In this document: positions 1 to 6,150 of the stretch, piece after piece
Layout: every line of letters starts with the position of its first letter
Numbering within the stretch: position 1 is the first letter of the stretch
Assembly (NCBI GenBank): GCA_051745835.1
Contig: JBNJEL010000053.1
Span: 1 to 13,108 of the forward strand
Length of the DNA: 13,108 nucleotides
Origin: JBNJEL01 sp051745835
Lineage (GTDB): Bacteria > Bacillota > Halanaerobiia > Halobacteroidales > Acetohalobiaceae
Direction of reading: 5' to 3'
The notes under the pieces: model-generated
The model's database searches: none
What the model saw: the letters and a program-made list of their open reading frames with translations, nothing else
Told to the model about the DNA's origin: nothing
Made by a program: the position numbers and the translations under genes

Positions 1-1
1 T

Positions 2-1918
2 GCAGCAGCTGGACGAGCCTTAAAGACTGTGGAGGGTGCAGCTAAGTTGCAGTTTAATAATAATAAAGAGATTACTGCTAGCGATATTAGAACTTTAGAG
101 TTTAGCGCCGTCCAGGATGCCCAAGAAGAGTTAGCTTCGGGCAATGATATTGATTCGGCAGTAGGTTATCACTTCGTCGGTTATAGTGTGATGCATAACT
201 ACTTAGATGGCATGGAGATAAATCAGTTAGCTGGACAGCGTGGTACAGAAGCTCAGACTGAGGTAGTAGCTACCTTCTTACCGCGAGTTGTAGTGGATTC
301 TTTACTGACTGTAATTAGAGATTCTGATTTAGAAGTAGAACACCTTACTTTAGAGCCAATTGCTGCTTCGAATCTACTCATTCCTCAGCAGATGCATGAT
401 TTTAATTTAGCTTTAGTTGATATTGGCGCAGGGACTTCCGATATTGCTGTAACTAAAGAGGGTACGATTATTGGTTATGCGATGGCTCCGGTAGCTGGTG
501 ATGAGATTACTGATGTAATCTGTAATGATTATATGTTAGATTACCATACAGCCGAAGAGATTAAGCGTAATCTAACTGATGAGGAATCTTTTATGATTAA
601 GGATATTCTAGACCAAGAGGTTGAGGTGCCTACAGAAGATATCTTAGGTAAGATAGAGCCAAAAGTAGAAGAGTTAGCCGGTTTAATTGGTGATAAGATT
701 ATAGAGCTTAATCAGACACCTCCGCAGGCAGTAATCTGTTTTGGCGGCGGTAGTTTAACACCTTTACTTAAGGAGAAGTTAGCTCAAGCTTTAGAGTTGC
801 CGGTGAATCGAATTGGAATTAAGAATCAACAGGACTCTAATCATCTTACCGGAGAGATTGAGCAATTAAGTATTACTCAAGGTATTACACCGCTCGGAAT
901 TGGAGTTAGTACCTACTTAAACTCTAATCAGGCTAACTTCTTAGATGTAACGGTCAATGATGATTTAATTCATCTCTTTACTCTAGAAGAACCTCAGGTT
1001 TCTGATGCTCTATTAGCAGCTGAGATCGACTTTAAGGAGTTAGAACCTAATCTCGGCTTAGCTTTGACTGTCGAAGTTGAGGATGAGATTAAGGTAATTC
1101 CAGGCGAACCGGGAACAGCTGGGGAAGTAAGATTAAACGGTAGTCAGGCTAATTTGGATACGCCTCTAAGTAATGGCGATCAGCTAGAAGTCGAATTTGG
1201 TCAGCAAGGTCAAGAAGGTTCAGGTGTAGTGGCTGATGTAGTCCCTGATTTAGTGGAGAAAGAGATAGTTGTTAATGGAGAAGAGGTTACTTTAAAGCCA
1301 CAGTATTACTTAGATGGACAGCTTGTGGAGCTCGACACACCGCTTTATGATCGAGCCAAGATTACTTATCAAGAGGTAGATAGTGTGGGAGATGTAATTG
1401 CTCAATTATGGGAGCTAGATTTAAGTCAGTTACAAGAAGAGATAATTGAGTATACTATCAATGGAGAGAATCGACGAGAGGTCTTAAGTAATTATCAGCT
1501 TAAGTTAAATGATCAACGGGTAGATTTAGAGAGCGAGATTAGTAATGGAGATGAATTGGAATTTGAGTGGTTTGGGTCAACGGTAGAAGAGTTGACAATT
1601 GGCGATGTCTTAGATTGTACAGTAGAAGATTCTACATTAGAGATCATCATCAATAGTCGACCACTGGAGATTAGTGCAGCAGGAAGTAAGTTACTTAAGA
1701 ATGGGGAAGAGGCGTCACTACAGGACAAGGTTGAGTCAGGCGATCAGATTACCTACCGTGAGGAAGAATTAAGTCTTAAAGAGATATTAGATTACATTAA
1801 TTATCCGCTCTCTAATAGTGATTTAGAGAAGGTAGAAATCGAGAAGAATGGCACCCCGGTTGGACTGGAGACTAAAGTAAGTAATGATGATCGAATCGAT
1901 ATTGGACTAGCTAACTAA
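2..1918 (+). CDS. FtsA/PilM-like actin-fold ATPase with C-terminal beta-grasp-like repeats (5' end missing)
   Basis: Partial gene, open to the left edge. The frame reads through the GTG at 29 into an upstream A-A-G-R-A-L-K-T stretch. No ribosome binding site precedes that GTG, so the true start lies outside the window. Counting from the GTG codon, residues about 1-120 resemble the middle of an FtsA-type domain. V130-D-I-G-A-G-T-S-D138 is the phosphate-2 signature of the actin/Hsp70 fold, G-D-E-I-T-D follows at about 159-164, and G239-G-G-S242 is the adenosine motif. FtsA anchors FtsZ to the membrane and PilM acts in pilus assembly. This protein is much longer than either, because residues about 310-629 are a repetitive acidic beta-rich tail (Asn-Gly ... 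Leu ... Asn-Gly-Asp-x-Leu units). I see no FtsA-type amphipathic C-terminal helix, so it is more likely a paralogue than the divisome FtsA. The ATPase fold is secure; the cellular role is unknown. Confidence 0.82.
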   Translation, partial: AAAGRALKTVEGAAKLQFNNNKEITASDIRTLEFSAVQDAQEELASGNDIDSAVGYHFVGYSVMHNYLDGMEINQLAGQRGTEAQTEVVATFLPRVVVDSLLTVIRDSDLEVEHLTLEPIAASNLLIPQQMHDFNLALVDIGAGTSDIAVTKEGTIIGYAMAPVAGDEITDVICNDYMLDYHTAEEIKRNLTDEESFMIKDILDQEVEVPTEDILGKIEPKVEELAGLIGDKIIELNQTPPQAVICFGGGSLTPLLKEKLAQALELPVNRIGIKNQQDSNHLTGEIEQLSITQGITPLGIGVSTYLNSNQANFLDVTVNDDLIHLFTLEEPQVSDALLAAEIDFKELEPNLGLALTVEVEDEIKVIPGEPGTAGEVRLNGSQANLDTPLSNGDQLEVEFGQQGQEGSGVVADVVPDLVEKEIVVNGEEVTLKPQYYLDGQLVELDTPLYDRAKITYQEVDSVGDVIAQLWELDLSQLQEEIIEYTINGENRREVLSNYQLKLNDQRVDLESEISNGDELEFEWFGSTVEELTIGDVLDCTVEDSTLEIIINSRPLEISAAGSKLLKNGEEASLQDKVESGDQITYREEELSLKEILDYINYPLSNSDLEKVEIEKNGTPVGLETKVSNDDRIDIGLAN

Positions 1919-1951
1919 GGTGAAATAAGCATAAAAATTCTGTTGATTACC

Positions 1952-1980
1952 TTGATTTAATTTGAAGTTTGTGCTAGCAT
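1952..1980 (+). promoter_or_regulatory. sigma-A-type promoter with extended -10, upstream of the DUF2325 gene
   Basis: TTGATT at 1952-1957 is followed by a 17-bp spacer and TAGCAT at 1975-1980. A TG dinucleotide at 1972-1973 gives an extended -10 element. The -10 overlaps the left arm of the long palindrome that holds a Fur-box-like core, so bound repressor would block RNA polymerase. The -10 match is moderate (4 of 6). Confidence 0.5.
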
Positions 1981-2018
1981 AATGATTGAGAATGATAAAC
2001 ATTTTCAATCATTATGCT
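1976..2018. promoter_or_regulatory. 43-bp near-perfect palindrome containing a Fur box
   Basis: Perfect 14-bp outer arms (AGCATAATGATTGA / TCAATCATTATGCT) enclose a near-palindromic centre. The 19-bp core at 1988-2006, GAGAATGATAAACATTTTC, matches the classical Fur box GATAATGATAATCATTATC at 16 of 19 positions. NATWAT-like hexamers continue on both sides, as expected for overlapping Fur dimers. The site lies directly downstream of and overlapping the predicted -10, and upstream of an iron-uptake locus, which supports Fur as the regulator. PerR or Zur boxes use the same spacing but have different outer bases. In RNA the arms could form a hairpin, but no U-tract follows, so it is not a standard terminator for the preceding gene. 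Confidence 0.75.
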
Positions 2019-2039
2019 TAAAGTTAGAGGTGATAGTAG

Positions 2040-2315
2040 ATGTCTATATTAATTGTGGGTGGTGATCAATTAGGTAAGATTCCAGAACGTTTATCTAACT
2101 GTGGTTTTACTTGTGTGAAACATATTTCGGGGCGGAAGTGTCAAAACTGTAATTTAGCCTGCGGAATTGATTTAGTCTTGGTCTTAACTGATTACATAGG
2201 TCATAATCTATGTCAAGCGGTAAAATCAGAGGCTAAAGAGAAGCGGGTTCCTATTCTATTTGCTAGGCGATCTTGGTCTTGTATTTATAAGAAGTTAGAT
2301 ATGTATGGGTGGTAG
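2040..2315 (+). CDS. DUF2325 family protein, Cys-rich, iron-locus associated
   Basis: This 91-aa protein matches what I know of DUF2325. It has an N-terminal beta strand with the loop S-I-L-I-V-G-G-D, a central S-G-R-K, the segment D-L-V-L-V-L-T-D-Y-I-G-H-N-L, and a C-terminal R-S-W-S near residues 77-80. The layout suggests a small Rossmann-like alpha/beta domain. It has seven cysteines: C21, C25, C34-x2-C37-x3-C41, C58 and C81. That is many for its size and would suit metal or Fe-S binding, although this is an inference. AGAGGTGAT at 2026-2034 supports the ATG at 2040. It is followed by feoA/feoB on the same strand but separated by 186 bp with a new promoter. Its own promoter overlaps a Fur box, so it is probably made under iron limitation. 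The molecular function of the family is unknown to me. Confidence 0.8.
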   Translation: MSILIVGGDQLGKIPERLSNCGFTCVKHISGRKCQNCNLACGIDLVLVLTDYIGHNLCQAVKSEAKEKRVPILFARRSWSCIYKKLDMYGW

Positions 2316-2335
2316 AATTATTTTTTATTAGGTGT

Positions 2336-2350
2336 TGATAATGATTTTCA
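2336..2350. promoter_or_regulatory. Fur box upstream of feoA
   Basis: TGATAATGATTTTCA matches the 7-1-7 Fur consensus TGATAATNATTATCA at 13 of 14 informative positions. The extended form TTGATAATGATTTTCAA is an inverted repeat with one mismatch. It lies about 40 bp upstream of the -35 of the main feoA promoter. It also sits just upstream of a second TATAAT at 2370-2375, for which it would cover the -35 region. Confidence 0.7.
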
Positions 2351-2391
2351 AGTAGAATATTGAGAAAATTATAATAGTTCAGAGATCAACA

Positions 2392-2420
2392 TTGACTTTT
2401 TAGATTAAACCTATTATAAT
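2392..2420 (+). promoter_or_regulatory. strong sigma-A-type promoter of feoAB
   Basis: TTGACT at 2392-2397, a 17-bp spacer and a perfect TATAAT at 2415-2420. This is one of the best promoters in the window. The start site is expected near 2427, giving a 5' leader of about 75 nt with two Fur-box-like sequences before feoA. An additional TATAAT at 2370-2375 with a poor -35 could be a weaker second promoter. Confidence 0.75.
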
Positions 2421-2438
2421 AATAAAGTAAGTGGCTAG

Positions 2439-2453
2439 TGAGAATGATTTTTA
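2439..2453. promoter_or_regulatory. weak Fur-box-like sequence just downstream of the feoAB promoter
   Basis: TGAGAATGATTTTTA matches the 7-1-7 Fur consensus at 11 of 14 informative positions. Its location about 12 bp past the predicted transcription start fits a repressor roadblock. Taken alone the match is marginal in AT-rich DNA; its company with the sites at 2336 and 2468 is what makes it credible. Confidence 0.4.
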
Positions 2454-2467
2454 TTTTTGGACTTTGA

Positions 2468-2482
2468 TGATAAAGATTATCA
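2468..2482. promoter_or_regulatory. Fur box next to the feoA ribosome binding site
   Basis: TGATAAAGATTATCA matches the 7-1-7 Fur consensus at 13 of 14 informative positions. It ends seven bases before the AGGAGGGG of feoA. As RNA, 2464-2471 can pair with 2476-2483 (one G-U) around an AAAG loop. Alternatively GATTAT (2475-2480) can pair with ATAATC (2483-2488). A structure beside the ribosome binding site is therefore also possible. Confidence 0.65.
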
Positions 2483-2501
2483 ATAATCAGGAGGGGTTAA
2501 G

Positions 2502-2720
2502 ATGACTTTAGCAGAAGTAAAGCGAGGAGATGAGTTTAAGATTAAGTCTATAGAGGATGATGTAGTTCGAGCTCAGGCATTACGGTTTGGTATTAGTGAA
2601 GGAGCAGAAGTATCATGTTCAGAGAAGATACCAGGCGGGCCAGTAATCCTTAAACGAAACTTACAAGAGTTAGCGATTGGTAGAGGTTTAGCTGAACAGA
2701 TTGAGTTACAAGTTAAGTAA
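2502..2720 (+). CDS. feoA: FeoA, ferrous iron transport accessory protein
   Basis: A 72-aa protein of the FeoA family, which adopts a small SH3-like beta barrel and helps the FeoB Fe(II) permease. Visible family features are the opening M-T-L-A-E-V-K-R-G-D, the central L-R-F-G-I-S-E-G-A-E-V turn, P-G-G-P-V-I-L at 46-52, and the closing segment L-A-I-G-R-G-L-A around 57-64, which is typical of the domain. Its length is normal for a stand-alone FeoA. An excellent AGGAGGGG at 2489-2496 fixes the ATG. feoB follows after 20 bp, so the two are co-transcribed from the promoter at 2392-2420 under the Fur-box cluster. No FeoC-like gene follows. Confidence 0.93.
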   Translation: MTLAEVKRGDEFKIKSIEDDVVRAQALRFGISEGAEVSCSEKIPGGPVILKRNLQELAIGRGLAEQIELQVK

Positions 2721-2740
2721 TTGTCGTAGGAGGGTCAGAA

Positions 2741-4585
2741 ATGGATTGTTGCGATATTAGTTATCAAGTAGATATACCAGAGGGATCAAATAAGATAGTT
2801 TTAGCCGGAAATCCTAATGTAGGTAAGTCTATTTTCTTTAATTATTTCACAGGAGCTTATGTTGATGTTTCTAATTATCCTGGTACAACTTTGGATATTA
2901 GTTCCGGCAAGTATAAGGATGATATAGTTTTAGATACACCAGGAGTTTATGGAGTATCTTCATTTAATGATGAGGAGATTGTTGCTCGAGATGTAATTGC
3001 ATCAGCTGATGTGGTAGTTAATGTAGTTGATGCTGTGCACCTAGATCGTGATCTTTTCTTAACTCAACAGATTATTGATATGGGAATACCGGTAGTCGTA
3101 GCTTTGAATATGATGGACGAAGCCCATCGCGAAGGAATTGATATTGATATAGATAAATTAAGTGAAGAGTTAGGAGTACCGGTAGTTCCAACGATTGCTA
3201 CTGATGGTCAAGGATTAGAAGAGTTAGCTCAGACAATCGATCAAGCTCAAGTAGGTAATAGCAGCTTACAGTTAGAAGAGGAACTGAGGAAAGTTACTGA
3301 AGAGACTGGAAGTCAAGCGGAAGCGTTATTAGTCTTAGAAGGTGATGAGGATGTAAGTGCGAAACATAATTTAGAGGCTCAAAATTATCGAGAGCAGATC
3401 TATAAAGAACGTCGGGAACGGATTAATCAGATAGTTGAACAAGTGATTACTCAACAGGTAGAGAAGTCTTCATTTAAGACAAAGTTAGGTCAGCTGATGG
3501 TACGACCGCTGACTGGAATTCCGATGTTATTGGTAGCACTTTACTTAGTCTATCAATTTATTGGTGTCTTTGTAGCTCAGACAGTAGTAGATTTTACTGA
3601 AGGTCAGGTCTTTGCTGGTACTTATGAGCCATTTATTAGGAAACTTGTTGATGGAATTATTCCTCAGGCTTCACTACTTAGTGAGTTATTGATTGGAGAG
3701 TTTGGCGTTCTGACAATGACAGTAACTTATACTTTTGGTTTATTACTACCGCTAGTAGCTGGATTTTACTTCTTCCTATCGCTACTGGAGGATTCAGGTT
3801 ATCTACCGCGGATTGCTACTTTAGTCGATCGGATGTTAAATAAGTTAGGTTTGAATGGACGAGCTATTATTCCAATGTTATTAGGATTTGGTTGTGTAAC
3901 AATGGCTACTATTACTACTCGGCTCTTAGGTTCGAAGCGCGAGCGAATTATTGCAATCTTTTTGCTTGGTTTAGCAATTCCTTGCTCGGCTCAGTTGGGT
4001 GTAATAGCCGGATTAATTGCGCCATTAGGAATTAAGTTCTTCATTATCTATGCTTTAACTATCTTTATTGTTTATGTGGTAGCAGGTGTTTTCTTAAATA
4101 AAGTATTACCTGGTAAGTCAACGGATTTATTAATTGATTTACCGCCGCTAAGAGTACCAAAGCTAACTAATGTTTTACAGAAGACATATATTAAGTCTAA
4201 GTTCTTTATTAAGGAAGCTGGTCCTATCTTTGCGGTGGGGGCAATGTTGATTACGTTGATGGATTACTTTGGCATCTTAGAGATGATTCAAGAAGCAGTA
4301 GCTCCTTTGACAGTCGGGTGGTTAGGTTTACCGAAGGAAGCAGCGGTAGCCTTTATTATGGGAATTGTTCGACGTGACTTTGGAGCAGCCGGTTTAAGTG
4401 ATTTAGCTATGACGCCGATACAGACTACGGTATCATTAATTACAATTACTCTCTTTGTTCCTTGCATAGCAGCAATGATGATTATGATTAAAGAGCGTAA
4501 CTGGAAAGAATCAATAGCTATCTGGTTCGGTAGCTGGATTACTGCTTTTGGTGTCGGTGGTTTAGTAATGAGATTATTAGGCTAA
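2741..4585 (+). CDS. feoB: FeoB, Fe(II) transport GTPase/permease (variant subclass)
   Basis: This 614-aa protein joins an N-terminal small G domain to a polytopic membrane permease that imports Fe(II). G1 is G23-N-P-N-V-G-K-S30, G2 is the Y-P-G-T-T segment at 46-50, G3 is D65-T-P-G68, G4 is N123-M-M-D126, and G5 is probably around A-T-D-G-Q-G at 153-158. A charged linker of about 90 residues follows, then roughly eight or more hydrophobic segments from 254 to the end. Cysteines at the conserved core positions are C385 (G-F-G-C), C415 (P-C-S-A-Q) and C575 (V-P-C-I-A-A). The motifs differ from enterobacterial FeoB: V-G-K-S rather than C-G-K-T in G1, G-F-G-C-V-T-M-A-T at the first gate, and R-R-D-F-G-A-A near 544-550. 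I take this as a clostridial-type subclass. AGGAGGG at 2728-2734 supports the start, and M-D-C-C at the N terminus is unusual. A terminator follows. Confidence 0.93.
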   Translation: MDCCDISYQVDIPEGSNKIVLAGNPNVGKSIFFNYFTGAYVDVSNYPGTTLDISSGKYKDDIVLDTPGVYGVSSFNDEEIVARDVIASADVVVNVVDAVHLDRDLFLTQQIIDMGIPVVVALNMMDEAHREGIDIDIDKLSEELGVPVVPTIATDGQGLEELAQTIDQAQVGNSSLQLEEELRKVTEETGSQAEALLVLEGDEDVSAKHNLEAQNYREQIYKERRERINQIVEQVITQQVEKSSFKTKLGQLMVRPLTGIPMLLVALYLVYQFIGVFVAQTVVDFTEGQVFAGTYEPFIRKLVDGIIPQASLLSELLIGEFGVLTMTVTYTFGLLLPLVAGFYFFLSLLEDSGYLPRIATLVDRMLNKLGLNGRAIIPMLLGFGCVTMATITTRLLGSKRERIIAIFLLGLAIPCSAQLGVIAGLIAPLGIKFFIIYALTIFIVYVVAGVFLNKVLPGKSTDLLIDLPPLRVPKLTNVLQKTYIKSKFFIKEAGPIFAVGAMLITLMDYFGILEMIQEAVAPLTVGWLGLPKEAAVAFIMGIVRRDFGAAGLSDLAMTPIQTTVSLITITLFVPCIAAMMIMIKERNWKESIAIWFGSWITAFGVGGLVMRLLG

Positions 4586-4607
4586 CAATTAAATTTAAGT
4601 TTAAATG

Positions 4608-4633
4608 ACCTGGTGTGTGAGCACCAGGTTTTT
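4608..4633 (+). terminator. intrinsic terminator of the feo operon
   Basis: The stem ACCTGGTG / CACCAGGT (4608-4615 with 4622-4629) has a six-base loop and is followed by TTTTT at 4629-4633. It lies 22 bp after the feoB stop codon and closes the iron operon before the AT-rich block. Confidence 0.88.
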
Positions 4634-4705
4634 GTATGTTATAAGATTAGATTTATGTTGAATTTTAGGTTTAAGCAGGATAATATTTATCTTTTAGTTA
4701 ATTTC

Positions 4706-4711
4706 TATAAT
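4706..4711 (+). promoter_or_regulatory. possible -10 element for the AT-rich gene block
   Basis: TATAAT sits 36 bp upstream of the ATG at 4747, after the feo terminator, where a promoter is needed. I cannot find a good -35 at the right distance. A small dyad GATAA-TAT-TTATC at 4679-4691 covers the region where the -35 should be and could be an operator. Confidence 0.35.
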
Positions 4712-4746
4712 AGACAAATGTTAAATATCATGAAAGGAGTGATGAG

Positions 4747-5382
4747 ATGAATAAATATTTATTTTTGATGGTGGGATTTATTTTGGTAGTTAGCTTAGGG
4801 GGATTGGTTAGTTTTGATATCTTAGATATTGATCCAGTTTATCATTTTTTAACTGAAAATTTATCAGTTCAGGCTATAATTTGGATAATGGCAGCTGCTT
4901 TGGGATTGATTATAACTTATCTGATAATTAAATTTAAACTTTGGAGTAGATTTTTATCATTTTATCAGTTAAATTTAAATGGTAAATTTATTTTACGTAC
5001 TAAATCACTGGATGATTATTTTGAATTTGATAATTATGAGCAGTTTAAAGATAAGTTAGCTCAATTTCAGTCTCAATATGATTATTTTGAATATAATGTC
5101 GATTATAGTTCTAGTTCTATTAATATTGAGTTAAGGACTCCTAGACAACTTAGAATTAAAGGTGGTGAAGATTATTTATCAGAGTTAGTTGATGATTTAA
5201 ATGAAGTAATTTCTTTATTATCTACAGAGGAGCTGTATATTGATTTAAATATAACTGGTGAGATTAGTAATTTGGTAGAGAAGATTAGTTTTGTAATTGT
5301 CAATCAGAATAATCGTGTAGGGATTAATAAGAATAGATATCTTAATACAATTTTAAGCAAGTTTCAATCAGTTAATAATTAA
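4747..5382 (+). CDS. two-TM membrane protein of unknown family
   Basis: I do not recognise this 211-aa protein. Two hydrophobic segments, about residues 4-22 and 43-63, flank a short acidic loop. The second is followed by K/R residues (K-F-K-L-W-S-R), so the remaining 145 residues are probably cytoplasmic. That part is rich in Asp, Tyr, Phe and Asn. It looks alpha/beta, with an F-D-N-Y-E-Q-F-K-D-K-L helix near 94-104 and strands such as S-I-N-I-E-L-R. There are no cysteines and no obvious catalytic motif. AAGGAGT upstream supports the ATG at 4747; a short alternative ORF from the ATG at 4730 hits a stop at once. It is followed after 21 bp by the zinc-ribbon gene, so the two are very likely an operon. 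The codons are more AT-rich than those of feoB or polA. Confidence 0.8.
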   Translation: MNKYLFLMVGFILVVSLGGLVSFDILDIDPVYHFLTENLSVQAIIWIMAAALGLIITYLIIKFKLWSRFLSFYQLNLNGKFILRTKSLDDYFEFDNYEQFKDKLAQFQSQYDYFEYNVDYSSSSINIELRTPRQLRIKGGEDYLSELVDDLNEVISLLSTEELYIDLNITGEISNLVEKISFVIVNQNNRVGINKNRYLNTILSKFQSVNN

Positions 5383-5403
5383 CTTTAGAAGGGAGAATTT
5401 AAT

Positions 5404-5994
5404 ATGTTAATTTGGTTTATTTTTTGTGGAGTAGTAGCTTATTTTGCTAGTCAGAAAGGTCGAAATCCGGTTTTATGGGGAATTTTAGCTATATTTACTT
5501 CACCTTTGTTAGCAGGTTTAGGACTAGCATTTGTGAAGGATTTAGAGGTTGAAGAAGAGATAGATGAATTACATAAGGATACTGAGAATATTAAACGCGA
5601 GGTAAAGGCTAATCAACAGTATAATCAAGAACAACGAAAAAAGATTCAGAATAAATTGACTGCCGACAATGATGATCATCTAGCTTTAGAAGAAGAAAGT
5701 AATGATGATAATTTATTGGAGGCTGAGAAAGTAAAGTGTGGTAATTGTGATGAATATGTTCTAGCAGATAATGATTATTGTACTAATTGTGGAAGTAAAG
5801 TGGTAGGTGAAGATGAAGAACAAGAGGTTGAAAAATGTCCTAACTGTCAAATTGAAGTTGCAAAAGGAGCTAAGTTTTGTCAACAGTGTGGTCAGGAATT
5901 AGTAATTGAATGTCCTAATTGTAATTTAGAATTAGATTCGGATGCTAAGTTTTGTGCTCAATGTGGAGAAGAAATAATTGAGATAGTAGATTAA
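5404..5994 (+). CDS. membrane-anchored protein with coiled coil and three zinc ribbons
   Basis: A 196-aa protein. The N terminus holds two short hydrophobic segments (about 2-15 and 24-43) separated by a G-R-N-P-V-L-W turn, a helical-hairpin membrane anchor. A highly charged stretch from about 46 to 105 follows, likely coiled coil. Three CxxC...CxxC zinc ribbons come next: C112/C115 with C126/C129, C145/C148 with C159/C162, and C170/C173 with C184/C187. The last two are nearly duplicates of each other (C-P-N-C ... A-K-F-C-x-Q-C-G) and were probably copied in tandem. Such ribbons usually serve protein or nucleic-acid contacts rather than catalysis. GAAGGGAG at 5388-5395 gives a good start. The gene lies 21 bp after the two-TM gene, suggesting a shared membrane function. 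The specific role is unknown. Confidence 0.85.
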   Translation: MLIWFIFCGVVAYFASQKGRNPVLWGILAIFTSPLLAGLGLAFVKDLEVEEEIDELHKDTENIKREVKANQQYNQEQRKKIQNKLTADNDDHLALEEESNDDNLLEAEKVKCGNCDEYVLADNDYCTNCGSKVVGEDEEQEVEKCPNCQIEVAKGAKFCQQCGQELVIECPNCNLELDSDAKFCAQCGEEIIEIVD

Positions 5995-6150
5995 GTAGCT
6001 GATTAAATGATCTAAGTTAGTTTTATTATCTAGATTTTTAGTCGGTTTTGGGGAGATTATATAAGTTGTTTATTAAATTAACTAGTATTAAGTATACTAC
6101 GAAGTTTAAGTGATGAGAATTTATTAGATGTTTAATAGGGGGAATTAAAA

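Noticed and set aside
29..31. GTG at 29 as the start of the FtsA-like gene
   Set aside because: The frame is open to the window edge, the residues before it fit the family, and no ribosome binding site precedes it.
1513..1728. Minus-strand 71-codon open frame inside the FtsA-like gene
   Set aside because: It is antisense to a well-supported coding region, has Ser-rich low-complexity content and no ribosome binding site.
5995..6150. Terminator after the zinc-ribbon gene (ATCTA ... TAGATTTTT)
   Set aside because: The stem is only five weak base pairs with a long loop, so it is not a credible intrinsic terminator.
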